Source: Acidobacteriota bacterium
GTDB taxonomy: Bacteria > Acidobacteriota > Terriglobia > Terriglobales > Acidobacteriaceae
Direction: 5' to 3'
DNA length: 48,716 nucleotides
Assembly (NCBI GenBank): GCA_021799405.1
Contig: JAJZAL010000013.1
Span: forward strand, 1 to 48,716
In this document: one piece after another, positions 18,043 to 26,063 of the stretch
Layout: every line of letters starts with the position of its first letter
Position numbering within the stretch: position 1 is the first letter of the stretch
Made by a program: the position numbers and the translations under genes
The notes under the pieces: model-generated
Seen by the model: only the letters and a program-made list of their open reading frames with translations
Databases searched by the model: none
What the model was told of the DNA's origin: nothing

Positions 18043-19791
18043 TCAGATCTCCTCATCCGTATAGAATCCCGATCCCACGATGTAAGTCTCCTGGCCGGAT
18101 TGGACCTGCCGTACGTAGGTCAGCTTGCGCATGGGCGTATTGTCGCCGGGTTTGTACCAGTAGTACTCCACCCAGCCGCCTCCGTTCTTGCTGGCCTGGT
18201 CAAGGCACTCGCGGATCAGTTCCTTGCCATTCACGTCTTTCAAGTTGATGATGTTCTTTCCTTCCATGCTGGGCTGGCCGGGATTCACCAACTCAATACC
18301 TTCGGGCGTCAGCACAAAGACATAGGTATCCATAAAAACAAAATGCCCTGTTTTGTCACGCAGTTTGACAAAGCCCGCCCGGCCCTCATCCGCCAACACG
18401 GTCGAGGCGCGGTTCACAACATCCTCGATAAACGCCTTATCCATCTGCATGTTGTAAACGCCACTGCCAATAATGTGCTGCGTGCCGTCGGGATAGCTAA
18501 CGCGCTTCACGAAGGTTGATTTCCAGGTCGGGAAGATGTCCCCGGGCTGTGGATACATGTAGTGCACCCAGCCTTCACCGGAGGAATTGTTGGCCGCTTC
18601 AAGAAACATCCTGCCGTAGGGCCTGCCCAGCACGTCCTTGACTTCGGCATCATTCTGCCCTTCCAGTGAAGGATCGGCAGCGTGCAGAACTCTGGTGCCA
18701 TTGGTGTCCCAGATGAAGAAGTACGTGCCGTCATGGAACCACTTCGAATCCTGCTTGCGAAACTCCGGATAGGCTTCCTCTCCCTGCTCCTCCAGCAAAG
18801 CAGCGCCATCTCTCACCAGCGCCATCAGTTCCGGAGCGGTCATGGCCGTACCGGTGCTCCTGGCCCTTGGAGCATCGGCAAGATACACGCCGCACCCCAC
18901 CACGACCCAATCATTGCCCAGCTTCGCCTTGCGAACATAGGCCGACTTCACTGTGGAAACGCTCTCGCCCGGCTTCGGCCACATGTAATCAACCCAACCG
19001 GAACTCTTGGTTTGTACTACGCTGATCATTTCCTGAATCGGATTCTTGCCCTGCGTATCCTTCACATCCGTCAGGTTGCGGCCTTCCAGGTTGGGAAACG
19101 CCGGGTTCACGATTTCAACTCCATTCGGCTTAAGAACGAAGATATAGGCATCCTTGGCGAGAAATGGGCCTTTCGGATCATGGAACCGTACGAAGGCCGC
19201 CTCACCATTGGCTTCAATCTGGCCCACGGCGTCATTCACCACATCCACCACAAACGCCCTCTCCATGCGGTCGTCGTACATGCCCGCGCCCACGATGTAC
19301 TGCTTCCCCGAGGGCGCGGTCGCAAGGCGCACAAAGCTGCTCTTCCAGCGCGGCAACAGTCCGTCGGGTACCGGCCACTCGTAGTGATACCAGCCTTCCT
19401 GCTTATTGGGCAGCGTGGTTGCGGCATTGATGAGCCCCTGGATGATCGGCTTCCCGTTCACGTCCTTCAGGTCAATCACGTTCATGCCTTCCAGCGTGGG
19501 ATCGGGATGCACGAGCATGTTGCCCTTCCGGTCCAGAACAAAAATGTAGCTGTCGTCCTGACGCCAGCGGCTGCCGGCAGCGCGCAGTTCCGTAAACCCG
19601 GCCTCACCCTTGGCTCGAATCAGATCGGTTGCATCATTGACCAGCGCTACGAGGTTTCGCGTCTCCTCATGCTCGTAGATCTGATCCGGATTTGTCGGAG
19701 CGGTTGCTGTCTGGCTGACTACACGAACCGGCGCCAGCATTGCAACCAGGGGAATCAGCGGCAAGAGCATAGAGGTCCTTAGTACACTCAT
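18043..19791 (-). CDS. Secreted protein of four tandem Cache-like repeats (A-B-A-B)
   Basis: A 582-residue protein with a signal peptide (MLLPLIPLVAMLAPVRVVSQ) and no later membrane segment, kinase or chemotaxis domain. Four units of about 130 residues follow at roughly 48-170, 178-305, 318-445 and 455-582. Each has a helix (LVNDATDLIRAKGEAGF), a DSYIFVLDRKG strand, H/N-P-x-LEGxN, LKDVNGK, WVxYxWPKPG, and a final strand YIVGSGxY. This matches the single-Cache type 2 family, normally an extracytoplasmic ligand-binding sensor for small organic acids. Units 1 and 3 share a WxxDxxYxF form; units 2 and 4 share AFxxDVVN and a longer loop before DxYxFVL. A GGGGG run precedes the ATG. It may be a soluble ligand-binding protein feeding a separate sensor, but no partner is adjacent. 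Confidence 0.85.
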   Translation of the reverse strand: MSVLRTSMLLPLIPLVAMLAPVRVVSQTATAPTNPDQIYEHEETRNLVALVNDATDLIRAKGEAGFTELRAAGSRWRQDDSYIFVLDRKGNMLVHPDPTLEGMNVIDLKDVNGKPIIQGLINAATTLPNKQEGWYHYEWPVPDGLLPRWKSSFVRLATAPSGKQYIVGAGMYDDRMERAFVVDVVNDAVGQIEANGEAAFVRFHDPKGPFLAKDAYIFVLKPNGVEIVNPAFPNLEGRNLTDVKDTQGKNPIQEMISVVQTKSSGWVDYMWPKPGESVSTVKSAYVRKAKLGNDWVVVGCGVYLADAPRARSTGTAMTAPELMALVRDGAALLEEQGEEAYPEFRKQDSKWFHDGTYFFIWDTNGTRVLHAADPSLEGQNDAEVKDVLGRPYGRMFLEAANNSSGEGWVHYMYPQPGDIFPTWKSTFVKRVSYPDGTQHIIGSGVYNMQMDKAFIEDVVNRASTVLADEGRAGFVKLRDKTGHFVFMDTYVFVLTPEGIELVNPGQPSMEGKNIINLKDVNGKELIRECLDQASKNGGGWVEYYWYKPGDNTPMRKLTYVRQVQSGQETYIVGSGFYTDEEI

Positions 19792-19848
19792 ACGTACCCC
19801 CTTGCCATTCGGGTATAGGAGACCAGCTTAATATTTTCTCAGGCAATA

Positions 19849-19875
19849 GCTTTCGAAAGCCGTGACTGCAGTCAC
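19849..19875. promoter_or_regulatory. Two abutting perfect palindromes upstream of the tetra-Cache gene
   Basis: GCTTTCGAAAGC (19849-19860) and GTGACTGCAGTCAC (19862-19875) are each exact palindromes, separated by one base. They lie 58-84 bases before the start of the Cache gene and after the stop of the S10 peptidase gene. They could be adjoining operator sites for a dimeric regulator, or part of the peptidase 3' end. Confidence 0.5.
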
Positions 19876-19920
19876 CCTGACGTGTGACAGGCCAGCCTGC
19901 GTGGTTGCGGTGGATTGACC

Positions 19921-21576
19921 TCATTTGCCTCCGCCATCGGTGCTCCTGATAAACGCTGCAACGCGGTCGTGCAGTTGCTTGCGGCACTCGTCTCTTACAT
20001 AAGCCATGTGGCCTGACTCGTACCAGTCGTACTGAATGTTGCTGGTCAGCGATTCGGGAATGGGCAGGTGCTTTTCCTCATACATCGCCGCAAAGAATGG
20101 CGTCGCCATGTCGTAGTAGCCGTCGTTGACCATCACTTTCAGATGCGGATTCGTCTTCATCGCATCGGCCAGGTCGGCGCTCACGTTGACGCCATTCGGA
20201 CTTCCGAATCCGCTATGGCCGTGACGCGACCAGTCCCAATGAACGCCGCCGAAGAGCGCGCTGGGCAGGTAAGACTGGCCCGCGCCGTACTTCAGCGTGC
20301 TGCGCAGATAGGAGTTGACGAGCGCCACATAGGCCGATGAAATGGCTGCGCTCTGCGGATCGTACTCCGCCCCCTGGCTCAATGGGTCAATCGTGGGACC
20401 GAGAAAGCGCGTATCGTACCGGCCCGTCGTCATGTCGTCCTCGTCAGCAAAAGTCTTCTCAAATTCGCCCCCATTCACGCGCAGATCGGCTTTGATCAGA
20501 TAGGCGACCGGCAGCCCGGTATATTCGTGGAGTTTTTCAGCCACGGATTGCTTTTCCTCGGGCTTGATGTCTGTGCCCTCAGCCAGCGCATGCATATACT
20601 CACCGAGAGCGAAATCCTCAACCTGCTTGAGGAAGGGCGCCAGGGCCGGTGGTTGCGGATTCAGCTTCTTGTGGTACCACGCCGTGGCTGCGTAGGTGGG
20701 CAGAGCCAGTTCGTAGGGCAGATCCATGCCCGGCCGGGCGCCGCCGACGCCGATGCCCATCGGGAAGTTGAAGATTTCGCCAAGCAGCATCACGCCGTTC
20801 AGATCAATGTTGTCCCGGTTTTCAAGCAGGTTGGCCAAGACCGCAGAGCGCGTGGTTCCATAGCTCTCGCCGAAGAGAAACTTGGGGGAGTTCCAGCGAT
20901 TGTATTTCGTCAGGAAGCGGGCAATGAACCGGGCAAACGCCCCGGCATCCTCATCCACACCCCAGAAAGCCTTCCCGGCGTCTTTGCCGGCGAGGCGGCC
21001 GAAGCCCGTGCCGGGCATATCGATAAAAACCAGGTCGCTCGCGTCGAGCAGGCAGTCAGGATTCTCCACCAGCCGGTAGGGGGCTCCCGGCAGATGCGTA
21101 TCGCCGCTGGTCTCCACGTACTTTGGGCCGAGCGATCCCATATGCAGCCACATCGTGGAGCTGCCGGGCCCGCCGTTGTAGAAGAACGTTACCGGACGAT
21201 CCTCGGCCTTGGCGCCGGTCTTGAAGTAGGCCACGTAAAACATGTGCGCCACGGGCGGCGCATCCGCCGGATTCTTGGGCTCCGAGAGCGCAAGCTGGCT
21301 GCCCGGCTCGGGCTTTCCGTTAGATCCAAGCTGCGCATCCTCGGCGTCTGTAGCGCCCACGGTGATGATGCCTGCCACAGCCGTGTAGGGAATGCGCTGC
21401 CCCCCGACGGTCACAGAGCCCTCGGTGATGACATCGGCGGGAATGGGAGCCTCGACGGACTTCGCGGGCGCCTGGGATTTCGCGGCGGGCTTATCCTGCG
21501 CGACGCACACCAGCGCAGGCAACGTGATTAGAACCGACAGAACCAGAGCAGCGGAAATGGGACCGGGGCTTCGCAT
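19921..21576 (-). CDS. Secreted S10 family serine carboxypeptidase
   Basis: The frame is open from 21954, but I place the start at the ATG 21576: GGAGG lies eight bases upstream and a signal peptide (ISAALVLSVLITLPALVCVAQ) follows at once. The protein has 551 residues. Family landmarks: FFYNGGPGSSTMW for the oxyanion region, G-E-S238-Y-G for the nucleophile, Asp489 in NDGYYDMATP and His523 in ESGHMAY, completing the Ser-Asp-His triad. S10 enzymes remove C-terminal amino acids from peptides, usually at acidic pH. It should act in the periplasm or outside the cell. It lies upstream of the Cache gene on the same strand with a 129-base gap; any link is speculative. Confidence 0.93.
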   Translation of the reverse strand: MRSPGPISAALVLSVLITLPALVCVAQDKPAAKSQAPAKSVEAPIPADVITEGSVTVGGQRIPYTAVAGIITVGATDAEDAQLGSNGKPEPGSQLALSEPKNPADAPPVAHMFYVAYFKTGAKAEDRPVTFFYNGGPGSSTMWLHMGSLGPKYVETSGDTHLPGAPYRLVENPDCLLDASDLVFIDMPGTGFGRLAGKDAGKAFWGVDEDAGAFARFIARFLTKYNRWNSPKFLFGESYGTTRSAVLANLLENRDNIDLNGVMLLGEIFNFPMGIGVGGARPGMDLPYELALPTYAATAWYHKKLNPQPPALAPFLKQVEDFALGEYMHALAEGTDIKPEEKQSVAEKLHEYTGLPVAYLIKADLRVNGGEFEKTFADEDDMTTGRYDTRFLGPTIDPLSQGAEYDPQSAAISSAYVALVNSYLRSTLKYGAGQSYLPSALFGGVHWDWSRHGHSGFGSPNGVNVSADLADAMKTNPHLKVMVNDGYYDMATPFFAAMYEEKHLPIPESLTSNIQYDWYESGHMAYVRDECRKQLHDRVAAFIRSTDGGGK

Positions 21577-22138
21577 CAGGCATGCCTCCAGGAAGAAAGC
21601 TGAAGAAGTAGCCATTATAGGGTATGGGGAAAGAGAAACTTGGCCCGCGGCTGTACGTCCCACAAAGATTGATCTTTCCCGTTGGGAACGGGGCTTTCGA
21701 TAGTTGCAGCCGCGCGGATCCTGAATGACCTGTGCCTCCCCCGCAATAGACCTCGCAAAGTATGGAACACCCGCTTTCGTACCTTTCTGAAAGTATTGCC
21801 CACTGGACATTTGAGATACCAAACAATCGAACATACTGACTCGCTCACAAAACATAACCTGAAGAGTCGAAATCTGACATCGAAAGGTACCAAGTGCAGC
21901 ACATACCCGGAAACCACTTCCGGGTAGGGCTCCTCTGTGTCTTTCCAGGGCCATCCTGTTGTTCGCGCAAAACTTTGGCGCGTAGCGGAGATTTTGCCGT
22001 TCTGAGAACAGGCGGCAGGTTCACCATTCTTGCGGTGAGCGAACGCTGTAAGCGCCGCTCGTCTCGGGCAAGTTCGGCAAGGGTGAACGGGCCCAGCCCT
22101 TCGTCCGGATTGAGCACAACGGGGCCGGAGGACTCGAA
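21577..22138. other. 562-base divergent intergenic region with a 9-bp hairpin
   Basis: This gap separates the divergent peptidase and secreted-protein genes and should hold both promoters. The clearest structure is a perfect hairpin, 21904-21912 with 21918-21926 around a 5-base loop. A smaller CCCGTT/AACGGG hairpin lies at about 21679-21693. Open frames here (for example 21894-22142) look non-coding. Confidence 0.45.
21904..21926. promoter_or_regulatory. Perfect 9-bp hairpin in the divergent intergenic region
   Basis: TACCCGGAA and TTCCGGGTA pair exactly around ACCAC. The hairpin is about 210 bases before the start of the plus-strand secreted protein and about 330 bases before the peptidase start. 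No T-run follows on either side, so an operator or a leader-RNA hairpin is more likely than a terminator. Confidence 0.4.
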
Positions 22139-23833
22139 ATGAACTCGAATCGTATGCGAACGCTCTTACTGATTCTTGGGGTATTGAGCATGAGCCTGGG
22201 CACCGCTTTCGGGGTCCAGTTCAATTGGCAAGTAGTGGTCAACAACGGTGTCACAGTGCCCGGCGACAGCCGGAATTTCAATAGCTACAACCAGCCTTCA
22301 GTCAACCGCGCCGGTCTGGTCGTAATTCGCGCGCGCAGCAAAGGTGGTAGCACGGGAGAGCCAGCGCACGGCATCTTCACCCGGGATATGGTTAGCAAAG
22401 GTCCCCTCGTCACGATCTTCAACCGCACTTCTCTTGTGCCGTATCCTGACGATCTTGACGCAACCTTCACAGAGCCGCCTTCGTTCCCGCGCATCGACAT
22501 GGACTCGAACACGATTGTGTCACGCGGTAACCATCAGCCGGTTTGGGAATACGCGCTTGCAGACGGCACGGAATCTCGTGCGGGAACTACGGGGATCTAC
22601 ACGAATCCCTTCGGATCGCTGCTCACCGGCGCAAGTAATCTCGGCGCGGTGACCGGCTTCGAGCGCTTTGGTGTCCCCGGGATGGGAAGCCCGACAAAGT
22701 TTGACGTGTTCCCGGGCGCTCCTTCGGTAACCATCGTCAAGGTCGGCAGCGGTAAATCAATGACCAACTTCAAAACGATCGTCTTCAAAGGCAATTACAC
22801 GGACGGGACGCAGAGCAGGACCGGGGTGTACTATCGCCAACTGGCGGATGAACCTGCCGGAGGGACCGGAAACGTGGTCGTTATTGCCGACAACTCCACT
22901 CAGATTCCCGGTACGACGGTGAAGTTCGGTTCTACGGCGCCGCCCAGCGCCGCCGCGGGTCAGGCTGTGTTCGTAGGATTGGATAATGAGAACAACCCCA
23001 CTACTGGCGGCATCTACAAGGCAAAACTGGCCGGAAGCTATCCAGACCTGGCCAGACTGGTCAAGATCGGCGATCAGGTACCCGGCGAGCCAAGCGGTGC
23101 AACATTCAAGCTGATTGGCGAGGGCGTCTCCTTCGATGGCCGCTTCGTCGCCTTCTGGGGGGCATGGGGAAGTGAAACCAAGAGCTTGACCTTGATCTGC
23201 CCGACCTCCGGCAACAAAGTTCGGATTGCCGATTGTGTGGCGAAGTACCCTAATGGATTCCCGGTCACGGTTCCGTTGCACCAGGGCATCTTCGTCTACG
23301 ACATCAATAAAGGGAAGACATGGGCGGTGGCGAAGACTCCCGGCGACTTTGACGACTTCATGTACTGGAATTACTCAGGGATGGTCCCCGGCATCGGTGA
23401 AGGTGAACCCGACGATACCGGAGAGCCGGCGAAATGGCGCTCCGCTACCTTCGTTGCGGTTTCCGGTCTGGTCGACGGATCCCTGACTGATGCGAACTTT
23501 CATATCGCGTTCAAAGCCAGGAAGGGATCGGTCACCAACGCAACGTATGTGAACCCTATCGATGGGCTCTATATGCGTAGTGGTCCGGACGACGTGCCGT
23601 TCACTACGGTAGTTGAGACCGGCATGGACGGGACGCTGATCGATCCCGGGGCCGTTGATCCGGATACTTTGGAGCACCTTCCGGTGACGGCGATGGGGAT
23701 TGAGCGGGACGGCTTCAGGGGAAATTTGCTCGCAATAGCGGTGAGCATGGGAGCTGAAGAAGGCTCAACGACGGAAGCAGCGGGCTGGGCCGGGATCTAC
23801 CTGACAAAAGTGCCGACGGTTCTAGGTCAATAG
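22139..23833 (+). CDS. Secreted protein of unknown function with repeated beta motifs (NxxGxxAF-like)
   Basis: A 564-residue protein with a signal peptide (residues 6-25, MRTLLLILGVLSMSLGTAFG) and GGAGGA before the ATG. The mature part repeats a loose pattern of a Gly-rich turn, a hydrophobic strand and GI[FY]: VNRAGLVVIRARS...HGIFTRD, DSNTIVSRGN...TGIYTN, FKTIVFKGN...TGVYYR, AAGQAVFVGLD...GGIYKA, FDGRFVAFWGA...QGIFVYD, NFHIAFKARKG...DGLYMRS. Six such units suggest a beta-propeller or stacked beta repeat, resembling the families described as tandem NxxGxxAF repeats in PEP-CTERM-type secreted proteins. No C-terminal anchor (PEP-CTERM, LPXTG or helix) is present. I do not recognise a function; catalytic residues are not evident. 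Confidence 0.7.
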   Translation: MNSNRMRTLLLILGVLSMSLGTAFGVQFNWQVVVNNGVTVPGDSRNFNSYNQPSVNRAGLVVIRARSKGGSTGEPAHGIFTRDMVSKGPLVTIFNRTSLVPYPDDLDATFTEPPSFPRIDMDSNTIVSRGNHQPVWEYALADGTESRAGTTGIYTNPFGSLLTGASNLGAVTGFERFGVPGMGSPTKFDVFPGAPSVTIVKVGSGKSMTNFKTIVFKGNYTDGTQSRTGVYYRQLADEPAGGTGNVVVIADNSTQIPGTTVKFGSTAPPSAAAGQAVFVGLDNENNPTTGGIYKAKLAGSYPDLARLVKIGDQVPGEPSGATFKLIGEGVSFDGRFVAFWGAWGSETKSLTLICPTSGNKVRIADCVAKYPNGFPVTVPLHQGIFVYDINKGKTWAVAKTPGDFDDFMYWNYSGMVPGIGEGEPDDTGEPAKWRSATFVAVSGLVDGSLTDANFHIAFKARKGSVTNATYVNPIDGLYMRSGPDDVPFTTVVETGMDGTLIDPGAVDPDTLEHLPVTAMGIERDGFRGNLLAIAVSMGAEEGSTTEAAGWAGIYLTKVPTVLGQ

Positions 23834-23900
23834 CTGATCGACGGCAGCTCATTGCTCGCATAGCTATTTTCTGAACCGCTTTCAACCAGGGTAACCGCCG

Positions 23901-23931
23901 ACCTTCGCCTCGCTGAGGACGAAGCGAAGGT
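23901..23931. terminator. Stem-loop between convergent genes, possible bidirectional terminator
   Basis: ACCTTCGC (23901-23908) and GCGAAGGT (23924-23931) pair over 8 bp around a 15-base loop, with further CCGC/GCGG pairing outside across a small bulge. It is placed between convergent stops at 23833 and 24065. No T-run follows, so the terminator call is tentative. Confidence 0.4.
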
Positions 23932-24064
23932 TGCGGTCCCTGTTGGTGGCAGGAATGGCTACAGAAAATCCATCTGGGCCGCTCTCTCTGCATTTACTGC
24001 GACGCCGGTAGCGCCTGGGAGAACTACGTCCGCGCTGCGGTTCCACTTCTGTAAACTGTCCTGC

Positions 24065-25753
24065 TCAGCTTCTTCCGGCCTTTGCACTTTGCAGAATCTG
24101 ATAGAACCGATCGGGATTGCCGGCCAGAGATGCCGAGTAGTTTGCCGCCTGCTTCCAAGCGAAGAGCATCTGGTCCTTCGGCCGGAGATCAAAGACCGGT
24201 TCGAGCTTGGCGGCTGCGTCCGGAAAGCGAGTGCGGTCCCAATCCTTTGTCAATGCTTCGGTCATTGCGCTGTCGCGCTGAGTAATGGCTTGAATCAATT
24301 CCGCCGCAGCTTCACGATCCGTCGCTTTGGCGGCGTGCTCCAGGACAATCCGATCCCGCCAGAAGAGGCGCTCAAGATAGTCCACGCTCAGCGCGAAGGC
24401 CTGAAAGTCAGAGAGATTCTTCATCACCTGCGGCTCCAGTTCCACGAGCAGAGCGCGGAGATGGGTGAAGGGATTCGGTTGAGGAACGCCTTCCCTGAGG
24501 AGGTCCGCGAGTTGGTCGTCGGTGCTCCAGGGAACCGGCAGGCGAAGGCCCATCCACGAATCCGTCGCCTTGCTTTGCATGGATGGTGCGGCGTCGTAGA
24601 TGATTTCGAAGGCCTGGCTCCAACTCTGGTTCCAGGTGGCATGGTAATGCTTCTCAACAAAACGGCGGAAGGCGGAGGTCTGCGCGGTGGCCGTGCCCTG
24701 GTTGAAGGCGACGGCCGCGTAGGCGAATCCGTCCCAGATGGAATTCTGCACGTAGCGGCTGGGAACCCAATTTGTGAGAATCACGCCGAGAGAAGCGGGA
24801 TCGGCAGGAGCCAGATAGGCTTCGGCATAGGCGTCGATGTTGCGCAGTTGCTCGGTACCGACCCGCGCACCCCACCTGTAGTTGGCCAGACCCGGAGCGC
24901 CGATGCCGCGAGAGCCGTTGGCGCGCAACTTGAGAAAGGTCGCGTAAAGATTGGCCGAGCTGTTTTCCGCGTAGTTCCAATCCATGATTATGATGCTTTT
25001 ATCGAGACGAGGAAGAATCTGCGGCTCTTTGTGGAGAACAAAATCGCCCCATACGATGAATTGCTTGCCCAGCCCTTGGGCAATCTGGTGGAGCGAATTC
25101 AGATACTCGGCCCAGATTTGCGCGCGGGATTTGGCGCGGAGCGCCTCGCGCGAGAGCGCGGAGCCGCCCCAGTTGACTTCGTCGCAACCGCCGTGGAGAT
25201 ACGTGGACGGGAAGATGGCGGCGACTTCGCGATAGAGCTTGCGGAAGAGTTCGAGCGTCTCGGGATGGACGGGGATGACACCGGTGAAGTTGGATGCGCC
25301 TCCGGGCTGGCGATCGAGCAGATGTGCATAAGTCGCGGTGCGCGTGATATAGCCGGTGTGGCCAAAGGACTCCAGTTCAGGAATGAGATCGACGCCGCGA
25401 CTCTGGCCGTACTCGGCCAGGCTCTTTAATTCGGCGCCGGTGAACGCATTCTTGTGAGTCAGGAGGCCGGGGACGGAGGTAAAGCGCAGGGCGCTTCCCT
25501 GATCGTCGGCCAGGCGGAACTGGAGGGCGTTGAGGTTCCAGTCAGCGCAAAAGTCGATGACGCGGCGACAGTAAGCAAGCGGCTCGGGAACGCGACCGGC
25601 ATCGATCATCAGGCCCCGAAGAACGGGGCGGGAAGCTGTGCTCGGCCCGGACGGCTTCCCCACTGCAAAAAGATTCGGGCTCAGGGCGGCACCGGTAAGG
25701 GCAGCGCCGGCAGACTGAAGAAAATCGCGTCTCGTCCTCTGACTTTTTCTCAA
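24065..25753 (-). CDS. Tat-exported GH20-type beta-N-acetylhexosaminidase-like protein
   Basis: A 562-residue protein starting with a Tat signal (TRRDFLQSAGAALTG). Residues ~45-380 form a TIM barrel: GLMIDAGRVPEPLAYCRRVIDF, LNALQFRLADDQG, GVDLIPELESFGHTGY, then LHGGCD191-E192-VNWG, the Asp-Glu pair that GH20 uses for substrate-assisted cleavage of N-acetylhexosaminides. IVWGDFVLH, IIMDWNY and ILTNWVPSRY mark later strands. The usual N-terminal GH20b domain is absent; the barrel starts directly after the leader. Residues ~400-560 are helical and of unknown role. Release of terminal GlcNAc or GalNAc would fit breakdown of glycosaminoglycan or peptidoglycan. It is convergent with the secreted protein gene and divergent from dxs. 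Confidence 0.82.
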   Translation of the reverse strand: MRKSQRTRRDFLQSAGAALTGAALSPNLFAVGKPSGPSTASRPVLRGLMIDAGRVPEPLAYCRRVIDFCADWNLNALQFRLADDQGSALRFTSVPGLLTHKNAFTGAELKSLAEYGQSRGVDLIPELESFGHTGYITRTATYAHLLDRQPGGASNFTGVIPVHPETLELFRKLYREVAAIFPSTYLHGGCDEVNWGGSALSREALRAKSRAQIWAEYLNSLHQIAQGLGKQFIVWGDFVLHKEPQILPRLDKSIIIMDWNYAENSSANLYATFLKLRANGSRGIGAPGLANYRWGARVGTEQLRNIDAYAEAYLAPADPASLGVILTNWVPSRYVQNSIWDGFAYAAVAFNQGTATAQTSAFRRFVEKHYHATWNQSWSQAFEIIYDAAPSMQSKATDSWMGLRLPVPWSTDDQLADLLREGVPQPNPFTHLRALLVELEPQVMKNLSDFQAFALSVDYLERLFWRDRIVLEHAAKATDREAAAELIQAITQRDSAMTEALTKDWDRTRFPDAAAKLEPVFDLRPKDQMLFAWKQAANYSASLAGNPDRFYQILQSAKAGRS

Positions 25754-25917
25754 ACCTTCCCTCCAATCCGGCAGCCATCATCCCTACACCTTCCGGCCGC
25801 GCCCCGGAGACCCGCGCCGGAACAAGGCGGATCTTTAGCGGGTCTTTAGCGGATCTGCGGTCCGCGGACGTCGAGAGTGGCAAACCGCATCAACCTCACC
25901 CGGTGCGGTGCATCTAA

Positions 25918-25933
25918 TGTGATTAAGGTCACG
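25918..25933 (+). promoter_or_regulatory. CRP/FNR-type operator upstream of dxs
   Basis: TGTGA-TTAAGG-TCACG matches the CRP half-site consensus TGTGA-N6-TCACA at nine of ten positions. AT-rich boxes TATACT (25959-25964) and TATAAA (25964-25969) lie downstream without a good -35, as expected for an activator-dependent promoter. The site is about 146 bases before the dxs start and also faces the divergent GH20 gene. Confidence 0.5.
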
Positions 25934-26063
25934 AAAATGCGCCAGTCAAGAGCGCAGGTATACTATAAATTGGCAGAGCCAGTCTGCCTGGTCCCGGAAA
26001 GCGGGGGATGTGGCCGCAGGTTTTTTCCTCGACTGCCGGCAGTTGTCTTGGGGAAGGAACTAC

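Noticed and set aside
21576..21954. 126-codon N-terminal extension of the S10 peptidase
   Set aside because: It would bury a clear signal peptide inside the protein; GGAGG sits before the inner ATG at 21576.
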